This document shows positions 23,403 to 31,533 of a DNA stretch of 64,000 nucleotides, one piece after another (within the stretch, counting starts at the first letter, position 1; each line of letters starts with the position of its first letter). The notes under the pieces were generated by a model. It had not been told where the DNA came from. It saw nothing but the letters and a program-made list of their open reading frames with translations, and did no database searches. Location: assembly GCA_964620045.1 (NCBI GenBank), contig CAZUJL010000024.1:1-64000 (forward strand). Direction: 5' to 3'. Source of the DNA: VFKU01 sp964620045 (GTDB lineage Bacteria > Hydrogenedentota > Hydrogenedentia > Hydrogenedentales > GCA-2746185). The translations under genes were made by a program, and so were the position numbers.

Positions 23403-25306
23403 TCGCTGCGGCGCTCATCGTGGCGGCCTGTATCGCGGCTGAACCCGCGGTCGAGAACCCCAAGCCGCAGGTGGCCGCGATATCGGGCCACGGCGGACTC
23501 ACGGCCGGACTCGACGCTTCTGGAGTGCTCACCGTGCTGCGCTGGCCAAATCCCGGCGGCGCGAACATGATTCGCACCGCGACCGATGCAGACTCTGTCG
23601 GCGGCGGACGTTGGGGCATCGAGATCAATGGCGCATGGCGGTGGATTGGCGATCCGGCGGCGCGAGTGCAGCAGGAGTGGACGGGTTTTAGTGTCTTCGA
23701 AACGACCACGGACTGGCCGGATGGGGTAAGCATTCTTCAGATTTCCGGGGTCGTGCCCGGGCACGATATTTTCTTTAGCTCAATTGCGATCTCGGGTGCG
23801 CGCACCAAACCGCGTGCTGTATGGATCGCCGAGTTTGCCCCGACGATGCGCCAAGTGCCGGAGCTTGCTGCGTGGGAAGAAGCATTTAACGCAACGCGTG
23901 GCTTTGCTGCCTTTGTTGGCAAAGGACGCCAACGTATCTGGAATTTTCGCCCCGCACAGCTGAGCGCCAAGGACTGGTCCGAAGCGCGAAAACTTACAGG
24001 TATCGCAACAACGACGGACACCTGGACAGAGTTTGGAGACGGCGTGTGGATCGCGTTGTCGAGTTACGAACGGACGGAAAGCGCCGCAGTTACCGCGTCT
24101 ATACGGGAAGCAGTCGGTGCGATAAGCAATCGTGCATCAATGTTGAACTCCGTTGTGGGTAGCGCTGTCTCTGCAATTGAACCGGTGGTTCAGGGAGAAA
24201 GCTCAAGTTACGGTGCCGCGATATATATTCGGGTCGCCGAAAGCCATAAAGACTCCGCCGCCTCGCTGCCGGTTAATTTATTTTCGCGGTCGGAGGAGCA
24301 GACGAGAGAATGGCCGCATTTAATTCAAGGAATTCTACCGGCCGAGATTACGAAGTACGCCGCTCGCCATTGGCTGACGTTGCGCGCTTTACAGGACAAC
24401 GACTCGGGGCTTAGCGTGCGCGGCATTGCATCGCGTCCGGCGCAAGCCATGGTCTGGCCGAAAGAAGCGGCGATCGTCGATTGGGCGAAGATGTTGCTGG
24501 ACGACAGCCAAACTGCCGAAGCACAGTTGGAAGTCTATCTTAAGTTAATCCGCACCGACGATCGCCCGCGCAAGCCCTACGGCAGCATGCCGGAGTCGGT
24601 GTATACGAGCGGCGAGATTGCCTCGCCGCATTTTGTGGTCGATGATCGCGCTGTTGCGCTCACGCTGTGGGCGATCGTGCAAGCGAAAATGCCGATCGAC
24701 ACGCGCGCCGCATGGCTGAAGGAACATTGGCCCGAGATCGAAGCAGCGGGGGAGTTCCTGAGCACGTGGGCGGACGCACGGCGTGGCGCGCCACTGTGGT
24801 GCGATGATCCCATCGAGTTATCGGACGCGGAAACGCAAGACCGTCTGTTCTCGGCCTACGCCGGGATGAACGCCGCGATTACGCTGGCGACGTGGGCCGA
24901 GCAACCGGTGCCGGCGGCATGGATCTCGCGGCGCGATCAGCTCCATGACCTGATCGAGTGGGTGCTGACGACGCCGGGGAAATGGATACCGGGCGAGTCC
25001 ATCATGCTGGAACTGACCCCGCTGTCGAGTGACCTCATCCAGCGGCTATACGAAGACACAACCCGCCGCTTGGAAAATCCGATCGGGCTCACGGCGCGGC
25101 CGTTGGCAGCGCTGCTGCTTCAGTCCTCGCTGCTGCACGCGCGGGACGCGGGTATTGCGCCGTTGCCAGCCGAGCGGGTCGTGGTGGATGTGCTGACGCG
25201 GTTGGGCGATCCAAATCATCCGGCCTACGCCGGCGTCGATTCTTTGGTGTCGGCAGAAGTTCTCGCGGCGCTGCGCTTGCGTCAACCGGTTCCCGCGCAA
25301 CACTAA
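23399..25306 (+). CDS. Exported protein, possibly glucoamylase-like (GH15-type toroid)
   Basis: A 635-residue protein with a short N-terminal signal (about residues 1-14). A beta-rich N-terminal part contains GLTAGLDASGVLTVLRWPNP; a helical C-terminal half has repeated aromatic and helical segments such as AAWLKEHWPEIEAAGEFLST, RRGAPLWCDDPIELSDAETQ and LFSAYAGMNAAITLATWAEQ. This order (beta-sandwich then alpha/alpha toroid) resembles GH15 glucoamylases and glucodextranases, but I cannot place the catalytic glutamates, so the enzyme activity is uncertain. It is translationally coupled to the upstream membrane-anchored protein and ends four bases into the convergent Rrf2 gene. Confidence 0.55.
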   Translation: MIAAALIVAACIAAEPAVENPKPQVAAISGHGGLTAGLDASGVLTVLRWPNPGGANMIRTATDADSVGGGRWGIEINGAWRWIGDPAARVQQEWTGFSVFETTTDWPDGVSILQISGVVPGHDIFFSSIAISGARTKPRAVWIAEFAPTMRQVPELAAWEEAFNATRGFAAFVGKGRQRIWNFRPAQLSAKDWSEARKLTGIATTTDTWTEFGDGVWIALSSYERTESAAVTASIREAVGAISNRASMLNSVVGSAVSAIEPVVQGESSSYGAAIYIRVAESHKDSAASLPVNLFSRSEEQTREWPHLIQGILPAEITKYAARHWLTLRALQDNDSGLSVRGIASRPAQAMVWPKEAAIVDWAKMLLDDSQTAEAQLEVYLKLIRTDDRPRKPYGSMPESVYTSGEIASPHFVVDDRAVALTLWAIVQAKMPIDTRAAWLKEHWPEIEAAGEFLSTWADARRGAPLWCDDPIELSDAETQDRLFSAYAGMNAAITLATWAEQPVPAAWISRRDQLHDLIEWVLTTPGKWIPGESIMLELTPLSSDLIQRLYEDTTRRLENPIGLTARPLAALLLQSSLLHARDAGIAPLPAERVVVDVLTRLGDPNHPAYAGVDSLVSAEVLAALRLRQPVPAQH

Positions 25307-25746
25307 CTACTACGCGCGACGCTCGTGCCCAATAACGAATTGAGTTGCCGCGTATTCGCGGCGGCGTCGGCGAGTGTGTACTCCGCGAGCACGCTCATGA
25401 ACGCATCTCCTGCCTGACGCAATACCTTGCGCAAGCGACACACCGGCGTGATGGGGCACGTCGGGTGTTCGCCGAAGCACTCCACCCATTCCATGTTCGG
25501 CTCCATGTCGCGCACGACGTGGTGCAGGCGGATCGAAGTCGCGGGTTTTGCCAGGCTGATGCCGCCCGAGCGGCCCTTCGTGGTGTGAATGTATCCCGCC
25601 TTGCCGAGGTTGTGGACGACCTTCACGAGGTGGTTGCGCGACACGCCGTATGCGGCGGCAATTTGGGCCACCGTGCTGCCTTCGGGATGCGTGGCGAGAT
25701 AGATGAGCGTGCGCAGGGCGTAGTCGGTATACATCGTTAAATGCAC
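25303..25746 (-). CDS. Rrf2-family iron-sulfur transcriptional repressor, NsrR-like
   Basis: A 147-residue regulator from GTG 25746, chosen because VHLTMYTDYALRTLIYLA is the standard N-terminus. The winged helix is at residues 20-70. Three cysteines, C90, C97 and C103 (CFGEHPTCPITPVC), match the spacing of the nitric oxide-sensing cluster of NsrR. IscR-type spacing is different. It is divergent from a truncated hemoglobin and reductase, with a 29-bp dyad in between. The inferred function is release of the operator when nitric oxide damages the cluster. RsrR or another Rrf2 paralogue is the alternative. Confidence 0.85.
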   Translation of the reverse strand: MHLTMYTDYALRTLIYLATHPEGSTVAQIAAAYGVSRNHLVKVVHNLGKAGYIHTTKGRSGGISLAKPATSIRLHHVVRDMEPNMEWVECFGEHPTCPITPVCRLRKVLRQAGDAFMSVLAEYTLADAAANTRQLNSLLGTSVARSS

Positions 25747-25810
25747 GGGAAAGCCCTCCAAAGCGCACCTCATTGTGCGGCCTTGCCCGGTGAATTGACA
25801 AGGCCGAATG

Positions 25811-25839
25811 GTTAATATATATTAAAAATACATATTAAC
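25811..25839. promoter_or_regulatory. AT-rich operator dyad, candidate NsrR-type site
   Basis: A 29-bp inverted repeat in otherwise GC-rich DNA: left arm GTTAATATAT (25811-25820) and right arm ACATATTAAC (25830-25839), nine of ten bases paired. The inner AATATATATT / AAATACATATT pattern resembles NsrR sites (ATRTAT-type half sites). It sits between the Rrf2 gene and the hemoglobin gene, 43 bp before the latter's ATG, and could control both. Confidence 0.7.
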
Positions 25840-25881
25840 TGTCCGCGAACGAACGGCTCGCGGGCCGAGAGGAGTGGGGTT

Positions 25882-26247
25882 ATGGCTACGATTTACGATC
25901 AAATCGGTGGTGCGGGCGCGATGGATGCCGCGGTGGATGTGTTTTATCGCCATGTGCTGAGCGATGACCGGATCAGTCACTGGTTCGACGATATCGACAT
26001 GGAGCGCCAGGCGGCCAAGCAGAAGGCCTTTTTGACGATGGCGTTCGGCGGGCCGAGCCACTACACGGGCAAGGACATGCGGGCTGGCCACGCGCACTTG
26101 GTGAAGCGCGGTTTGAACGACACCCATTTCAACGCTGTCGTCGAGAACCTGAAAAAGACGATGGAAGAGCTCAACGTGCCGGCCAACCTGATCTCGGATG
26201 CGCTGGCCGTGGCCGAATCGACCCGCGGCGACGTATTGGGCCGCTAA
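25882..26247 (+). CDS. glbN: Truncated hemoglobin, group 1 type
   Basis: A 121-residue 2-on-2 hemoglobin. It has IYDQIGGAGAMDAAVDVFYR with the B10 tyrosine at Y22, AFGGPSHYTGKDM, and the proximal heme histidine H70 in MRAGHAHL. Group 1 members oxidise nitric oxide to nitrate or bind oxygen. The ribosome binding site GAGGAG precedes ATG 25882. The reductase gene starts two bases after the stop, so an electron supply is provided in the same transcript. Together with the NsrR-like repressor this points to nitric oxide detoxification; oxygen handling is a possible alternative. Confidence 0.92.
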   Translation: MATIYDQIGGAGAMDAAVDVFYRHVLSDDRISHWFDDIDMERQAAKQKAFLTMAFGGPSHYTGKDMRAGHAHLVKRGLNDTHFNAVVENLKKTMEELNVPANLISDALAVAESTRGDVLGR

Positions 26248-26249
26248 CC

Positions 26250-27239
26250 ATGGCCTCGCTGCGTTTCGGAGACGCCGCATACGAATGCGGCGCGGGGGAG
26301 ACCGTGCTGGAGTGCCTTGAGCGGCACGGGGTCCCGACGCGTTCCTCGTGCCGCACGGGCGTGTGCCAGACCTGTCTGATGCGCGCGACGGCGGGCGATC
26401 CCGGTGCAGTAGCGCAGCAAGGGTTGAAAGACACACTCAAAGCGCAGCGCTATTTTCTCGCGTGCGTGTGCCGGCCTACCGAAGATTTGACCGTGACCTC
26501 TGCGAATGATGCGGGTCTGCAACTGCGGGGACGGATCGTCGAGAAGTCACTGCTCAACGAGCGCACGGTGCGGCTTCGCTACGCACTCGATCGGCCAGCG
26601 GACTACCGCGCGGGTCAGTTTATGAATCTCGTCGGGCCGAGCGGCGATGTGCGCAGTTACTCGCTCGCCAGCGTGCCGGGGGTGGATGCCTTCATCGAGT
26701 TTCACATCATGGCGCTGCCCAACGGCCGCGTGAGCACGTGGGCGATGCACCACGCGAACGTGGGCGACGAATCCGAATTCCTCGGGCCACACGGCGCTTG
26801 TTTTTATGTGCCGGGTCGTCCGGAACAGCCGCTCGTTTTGGTCGGCACCGGAACGGGCCTGGCCCCGCTGTTCGGAATCGCACGCGACGCCCTCGCGCAG
26901 GGGCACACGGGCCCCATCCGGCTTTACCACGGCGCGTTGCGGCGCCCCGCGTTGTATCTGGTCGAGGAATTGCACGCGCTGAGCGCTGCGCATCCGAACT
27001 TCGAATATGTCCCGTGCGTCCTGCACGCGGACGACGATCACAGCGGCGCCAATGTCGGCGACATCCAGGCGATTGTGCTGGAGCAGGAGGGGCGCTTCAC
27101 AGGAAAACGCATTTTTCTCTGTGGCGACCCGAATCTGGTGAAGGGACTCCAGCGGGCGGTCTTCAAGGCCGGCGCGAGCCTCAAAGAGATTCTGGCGGAC
27201 GCGTTTCTGCCCAGTCAGGCCCCGGCGGCCAAGGTCTGA
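26250..27239 (+). CDS. NAD(P)H oxidoreductase with [2Fe-2S] ferredoxin and FAD domains
   Basis: A 329-residue three-domain reductase. The N-terminal ferredoxin domain binds [2Fe-2S] with C34, C39, C42 and C72 (SSCRTGVCQTC and FLACVC). The FAD domain has RSYSLAS at about residues 135-141. The nicotinamide domain has VGTGTGLAPLFG near 200 and FLCGDPNLVKG near the end. The domain order is that of phenol hydroxylase, methane monooxygenase and CDP-deoxyglucose reductases. No oxygenase is nearby; the partner is inferred to be the truncated hemoglobin two bases upstream. If so, the pair would do the job of a flavohemoglobin in two polypeptides. Confidence 0.88.
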   Translation: MASLRFGDAAYECGAGETVLECLERHGVPTRSSCRTGVCQTCLMRATAGDPGAVAQQGLKDTLKAQRYFLACVCRPTEDLTVTSANDAGLQLRGRIVEKSLLNERTVRLRYALDRPADYRAGQFMNLVGPSGDVRSYSLASVPGVDAFIEFHIMALPNGRVSTWAMHHANVGDESEFLGPHGACFYVPGRPEQPLVLVGTGTGLAPLFGIARDALAQGHTGPIRLYHGALRRPALYLVEELHALSAAHPNFEYVPCVLHADDDHSGANVGDIQAIVLEQEGRFTGKRIFLCGDPNLVKGLQRAVFKAGASLKEILADAFLPSQAPAAKV

Positions 27240-27401
27240 ATTCCCGAAACGCGCGCGGCCTCTAAGTTAAACAAGGATAGGCGCTTAGCGTGGCCCGGCG
27301 CACCCAAAACGCATTTGGAGTCTTTTGCGGGTTAGCTGCCTTATATGCGGCGGCCAGGGGCGATCTAAAACTAGATTTTTCAACCTTTTATAGCGTATTC
27401 T

Positions 27402-28310
27402 ATGCGGCACGGAATGTGCTCCAACGGCTGCATGTCTAAGTGTGTCTCGCGGATACCCCTCGGACTACTCATGGTCTTGGGGGTGGTGTTTGCTGCGGTG
27501 CCACCGGCTGTGGCGGACGACGTATCGAGCGAAGCGCCAAGCGTGACCTACGCCGTCGATCCCGTCAACCCCATCGCCAAGGCCCCGTTTCGGGTGACGT
27601 ACGAGCTGCGGTGGTCTGGCGGACCGGAATCGCTGGGTGTTATTCCCGCGGAACCGGCGGCGGTGGTGTGGGGCACGGCGCGGTTGGCCAGTGCGATCGC
27701 TTATCCCATGACCGACGGACAACGGCTGCAGTACACCGTGGAATACGTCGCGTCGAAGGACGGCGAAGTGGCCGTGCCGCCCTTGGCGCTGAGTTACGTG
27801 TTAAATCCGCCACTGGAAGAGCGGCCGAAGGTCGTGGCGGGAGCCGCCGCGGCACCGGCACCTGATCCGACAGCAGTGGAGCCGGTCAGCGTCGAGGCGC
27901 CGGGTTTCACGGTGCAGGTGCATAAGGCTGTGAGCCCCGCGCTGGTGTACGGCGGAGTGGCTACGGTCATCGTGGTGATTGGGTTGGTGGCGATGCTGGC
28001 GATGTCGCGCCGGAGACACTCGGTGCTGGGTGAGTTGCCCGCCGAAGGCACGACGATCCAGTCGATGATGAACGCCGCGCGGCAGCACCGGTTGGATGGA
28101 AAGTTTTACGAGTACTACCGCGAACTCGCGCGGGCTTCGACGTTGTTGGCGCCGAGTATTGGCGCCAAGAAGCTCCGCGAAACGCTGGAACACTATGCGG
28201 AACAGGTGGGTTATGGTGCATTACACCCCACGGAAGACGACCTCGAAGGAGCGTTGCGCGATGTGGAGCGCGCATCGCGTGAGCGGAACGAAAAGCCGGA
28301 ACAACACTGA
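27402..28310 (+). CDS. Membrane protein with BatD-like exported domain, first gene of Bat operon
   Basis: A 302-residue protein with a signal peptide, an exported beta-rich domain (about residues 45-145), one membrane helix (about 185-205) and a cytoplasmic tail with helical repeats (HRLDGKFYEYYRELARASTL). This is the layout of the short BatD-like proteins found in MoxR/Bat operons. The start is uncertain: ATG 27402 (TATAGC seven bases upstream, no ribosome binding site) or ATG 27432, which gives a cleaner signal peptide. The 162 bp before it end in an AT-rich stretch likely to hold the operon promoter. The moxR gene follows after 12 bases. Confidence 0.7.
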   Translation: MRHGMCSNGCMSKCVSRIPLGLLMVLGVVFAAVPPAVADDVSSEAPSVTYAVDPVNPIAKAPFRVTYELRWSGGPESLGVIPAEPAAVVWGTARLASAIAYPMTDGQRLQYTVEYVASKDGEVAVPPLALSYVLNPPLEERPKVVAGAAAAPAPDPTAVEPVSVEAPGFTVQVHKAVSPALVYGGVATVIVVIGLVAMLAMSRRRHSVLGELPAEGTTIQSMMNAARQHRLDGKFYEYYRELARASTLLAPSIGAKKLRETLEHYAEQVGYGALHPTEDDLEGALRDVERASRERNEKPEQH

Positions 28311-28322
28311 GGGATCGGGCGC

Positions 28323-29309
28323 ATGGCGGTATCGGTAGAAGCGATTCGGCGGCACGTGGAGGCGCAGTCGCAATTTGTCGCGCGGCTGCGCGCCGAGATT
28401 GCGCGCGTCATCGTCGGCCAGCAGTACATGATCGATCGGCTGATCGTCGCGATGCTGGCGAACGGACACGTGCTTATCGAGGGTGTGCCGGGGCTGGCCA
28501 AGACGACGGCCGTGAAGACCCTGGCCAAGTCGATGGACTGCCAGTTCTCGCGCATCCAGTTCACCCCGGACCTGCTGCCCGCCGACCTCGTGGGCACCCA
28601 GATCTACAGCCCGAAAGACGGCACCTTCAGCACCAAGCGCGGGCCGATCTTCGCGAACATTGTCCTGGCGGACGAAATTAACCGCGCGCCGGCCAAAGTA
28701 CAGAGCGCGCTGCTTGAAGCGATGCAGGAGCGCCAAGTCACCATCGGCGCGGAGACCTTCAAGCTCGATTCGCCCTTCATGGTGCTCGCGACGCAGAACC
28801 CGATCGAGCAGGAAGGCACTTATCCGCTGCCCGAAGCACAGGTCGACCGCTTTATGTTCAAGCTGAAAGTGTCGTACCCGACCCGTGCTGAAGAGCGCGA
28901 AATGATGGACCGGGTGGACATGTTGCACGACCCCAAAGTGAGCACCGTCGTATCGAAGGACGAGATCCTGCGCGCGCGCGAAGTCGTGAACCAGGTGTAC
29001 GTCGACGAAAAGGCCAAGGCCTACATCGTCGACATTGTGCAGGCGACGCGGCATCCGGAAGCCTTCGGGCTTGATGTGAAAAACCTGATCGAGTTCGGCG
29101 CCTCGCCCCGCGCGACGATTTACCTGCAACAGGCCGCTCGCGCGCTGGCCTTCCTGCAGGGTGAAGGCAATGTGTTCCCGAACGACGTGAAGCAAGTGGC
29201 CATGGACATTCTGCGGCACCGCGTCATTGTGACCTACGAGGCGGAAGCCGAGAACGTGGCAAGCGAAGATGTGATTCGGAAGATATTGGACACGGTGCCG
29301 GTGCCGTAA
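28323..29309 (+). CDS. moxR: MoxR-family AAA+ ATPase
   Basis: A 328-residue AAA+ protein. Walker A is EGVPGLAKTTAVKTLA (about residues 54-69), Walker B is ILADEINRAPAKVQSALLEA (about 115-134), the following motif is QERQVTIG, and sensor 1 lies in LATQNPIEQEGTYPLPEAQ. MoxR ATPases act as chaperones that mature or activate partners with VWA domains, here the DUF58 and BatA/B proteins encoded downstream. The gene has no unusual features and sits in the standard position before the DUF58 gene, with one small zinc-finger gene in between. Confidence 0.94.
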   Translation: MAVSVEAIRRHVEAQSQFVARLRAEIARVIVGQQYMIDRLIVAMLANGHVLIEGVPGLAKTTAVKTLAKSMDCQFSRIQFTPDLLPADLVGTQIYSPKDGTFSTKRGPIFANIVLADEINRAPAKVQSALLEAMQERQVTIGAETFKLDSPFMVLATQNPIEQEGTYPLPEAQVDRFMFKLKVSYPTRAEEREMMDRVDMLHDPKVSTVVSKDEILRAREVVNQVYVDEKAKAYIVDIVQATRHPEAFGLDVKNLIEFGASPRATIYLQQAARALAFLQGEGNVFPNDVKQVAMDILRHRVIVTYEAEAENVASEDVIRKILDTVPVP

Positions 29310-29334
29310 TTATTCACCGACGCAGGAGGACCGT

Positions 29335-29598
29335 GTGCAGAACGAGGCCCAAGAGAAGTACGAGGGACCGAAAATGAGCACAGTCAAGAGCAACAACACA
29401 GCCCGCAAGAAGCGTGATTTCTTCACGCGCGACGAGGAGAGCCGCGAGGCGCTGCTCGGCGAGATGTGGTGCCATCGCTGCATGGAAGTCGCGGCGGCGA
29501 TCGAAGAGCCGCAGGAGTTCGAAGGCAACGGCATGGTGTTCCTCGAGGGCCGTTGCGTGACCTGTGGCGCGACGATCGTCCTGGAGATTGACGAGTAA
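29335..29598 (+). CDS. Small two-CxxC zinc-binding protein in the Bat operon
   Basis: An 87-residue protein from GTG 29335; ATG 29374 is an in-frame alternative with GAGGG upstream and would give 74 residues. A basic N-terminus (NNTARKKRDFFTRDEESRE) is followed by two CxxC pairs, MWCHRCME and RCVTCGA, about 28 residues apart, suggesting one zinc site. No DNA-binding or catalytic family is recognised. It lies between moxR and the DUF58 gene, so a part in MoxR complex assembly is possible but only from position. Confidence 0.6.
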   Translation: MQNEAQEKYEGPKMSTVKSNNTARKKRDFFTRDEESREALLGEMWCHRCMEVAAAIEEPQEFEGNGMVFLEGRCVTCGATIVLEIDE

Positions 29599-29636
29599 AC
29601 CACTCCCGGCCGATTGGCCGTGTTTCCAGGACCGCC

Positions 29637-30515
29637 ATGATTCCAGCGGAAGTCATGCAGAAGATTCGCCGGATCCAAATCCGGACGAGTCATATGGTCA
29701 ACGACATCCTTGCCGGGGCCTACCACTCCGTCTTCAAAGGCCAGGGGATGGAGTTCGAAGAGGTCCGCGAGTACGTGCCGGGTGACGATATCCGGCTGAT
29801 TGACTGGAACGTCACCGCGCGGACATCCGTGCCGCACCTGAAAATCCTCGTTGAAGAACGCGAACTCACCGTAATGCTCCTCGTCGACGCCAGCGGCTCC
29901 GGCCGTTTCGGCAGCGTGGGTCGATTCAAGAACGAACTCGCCGCGGAACTCTGCGCCGTGCTGGCCTTCTCCGCGATCCGCAACCACGACAAGGTCGGCC
30001 TCATTATTTTCACCGACGACGTGGAATTGTATGTGCCGCCCAACAAGGGCCGCCGCCACGTGTTGCGCGTGATCCGCGAAGTGCTCTACTTCAAGCCCAA
30101 GGGACGCGGCACGAACATCCCCGAAGCGCTACACTTCATGAACGGCGTGGTGAAGCGGCGCGCGGTGGCGTTTGTCGTGTCCGACTTCATGGCCGAGGAC
30201 TACGAGACGCCGCTGCGGATTGCGAACAAGAAACACGACGTCATCGCCGTGACGGTGACCGACCCGCGCGAAGAATTTTTGCCGGACGTCGGCCTGCTTC
30301 ACGTGCGCGACGCCGAGACCGGCGGGCAAACGCTTGTGGATACCGGCGACGCGAGCGTGCGCAAGAAGTATGCGCAGGCGGCCGCACGCCGGGCCGCGCG
30401 GCGTGAAGAAATTTTCCGGCGTACGCGCGTGGACGCGATCCACGTGCGCACGGACCGCGATTACATTGACGAAATTTTCCGCTTCTTCCGCATGCGGGAG
30501 AAACGTATTGCTTAG
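29637..30515 (+). CDS. DUF58 domain protein (VWA-like)
   Basis: A 292-residue protein with the DUF58 signature: GMEFEEVREYVPGDDIRLID followed by WNVTARTSVPHLKILVEERE (about residues 40-78), then a VWA-like fold with MLLVDASGSGRFGS, in which the metal-site DxSxS is kept (DASGS). It lacks membrane helices. DUF58 proteins pair with MoxR ATPases and are thought to be its substrates or adaptors. The gene is 38 bp after the zinc-finger gene, and the next start lies within 15 bases of its stop. Confidence 0.9.
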   Translation: MIPAEVMQKIRRIQIRTSHMVNDILAGAYHSVFKGQGMEFEEVREYVPGDDIRLIDWNVTARTSVPHLKILVEERELTVMLLVDASGSGRFGSVGRFKNELAAELCAVLAFSAIRNHDKVGLIIFTDDVELYVPPNKGRRHVLRVIREVLYFKPKGRGTNIPEALHFMNGVVKRRAVAFVVSDFMAEDYETPLRIANKKHDVIAVTVTDPREEFLPDVGLLHVRDAETGGQTLVDTGDASVRKKYAQAAARRAARREEIFRRTRVDAIHVRTDRDYIDEIFRFFRMREKRIA

Positions 30516-30528
30516 GAGCATGGGGGCC

Positions 30529-31533
30529 GTGAGCGCTAACGTCGCGGGGGCATGGGCACGCGTCGCGCAGATCTGCGCGGTGGTATGTCTGTGCATTCCG
30601 GCGATGGCGCAGCAGGCCGCGGCACCGGGCGCGCCCGCGTCGCCCACGATCCAGGCCTATGCCACGCTCTCGCCGCCGGTCGTGCCGTTCCACAAACAGG
30701 CCAAGATCAGCATCGTGATTGACGCGCCGGCGGACCTTGAAGTGACCGTGCCCGATATCCGCGATCTGATCGGCGATCTCAAAGTCGCCGGCACGCCGGA
30801 ACACCTGAAGGCGCCGCTCGATAAAGAAGGCACGCGCGTGCGCATTACCGAGACCTACACGCTCGATCCGATCAAGATTCGCGACTACTACATTCGTCCG
30901 CTCGAACTGACCTGGGGCGACGGCGGGCAGATGATCATCCCGATGCCCGTGTTCCGCGTGCGCGATCTGACGCCGGCCGAACTCGAGGAAGCCGGCCAGT
31001 TCGATGCCGCGCTGCCCGGCGGTCCGGGCGTCGATACCGGCGTGCGGCGGCCGTGGTGGTTCTGGGCCGCGATCGCGGGCGGAGTCGTCGCGCTGGCACT
31101 CGCGGCGTTGCTTGTGCGCTGGATTCGCCGGCCGAAGGTATTGCCGGCCGCGCCGAAGACACCGTGGGAATTGGCGAAGGAACGCCTCGCGCTGCTCGAA
31201 GCGCGCCACCTGCCGCAGCAGGGCAAGCACGACGCGTACTACGTCGACCTCACCGCGATCCTGCGGTACTACATCGAAGCGCGCTTCGCCTTGCACGCGC
31301 CGGAACGCACCACGCCGGAATTCATGGGGGAGACGATCGGCAAGGGGTATTTCACGCCCGAGCAGGAAGTTTTCCTCTCGCGCTTCCTGCGGTTGGGTGA
31401 TCGCGTGAAGTTCGCGCGCTTCCGTCCCGATTTGGAAGAGATGGCGCGCAGCTTTGAGGAAGTTTCCACCTTCGTCGAACAGACTGTTCCGCGTCCGGCC
31501 GAGCCGGCGACGGATCAGAAGGCGGCCGCATGA
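30529..31533 (+). CDS. Bat operon membrane protein with BatD-like layout
   Basis: From GTG 30529, for which AGGAG at 30514-30518 is well spaced; ATG 30520 is too close to that site. About 334 residues with a signal peptide (ending near AMAQQ), an exported beta domain (about residues 40-160, with AKISIVIDAPADLEVTVPDI), a membrane helix (about 175-197) and a cytoplasmic helical tail (ARHLPQQGKHDAYYVDLTAI and FLRLGDRVKFARFRPDLEEM). It resembles the small BatD-like or DUF4381-type proteins of Bat operons. It overlaps batA by four bases (ATGA). Confidence 0.75.
   Translation: MSANVAGAWARVAQICAVVCLCIPAMAQQAAAPGAPASPTIQAYATLSPPVVPFHKQAKISIVIDAPADLEVTVPDIRDLIGDLKVAGTPEHLKAPLDKEGTRVRITETYTLDPIKIRDYYIRPLELTWGDGGQMIIPMPVFRVRDLTPAELEEAGQFDAALPGGPGVDTGVRRPWWFWAAIAGGVVALALAALLVRWIRRPKVLPAAPKTPWELAKERLALLEARHLPQQGKHDAYYVDLTAILRYYIEARFALHAPERTTPEFMGETIGKGYFTPEQEVFLSRFLRLGDRVKFARFRPDLEEMARSFEEVSTFVEQTVPRPAEPATDQKAAA

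Noticed and set aside
27240..27401. A tRNA or small RNA gene before the Bat operon
   Set aside because: No cloverleaf, CCA end or terminator could be recognised; only an AT-rich, promoter-like end is seen.
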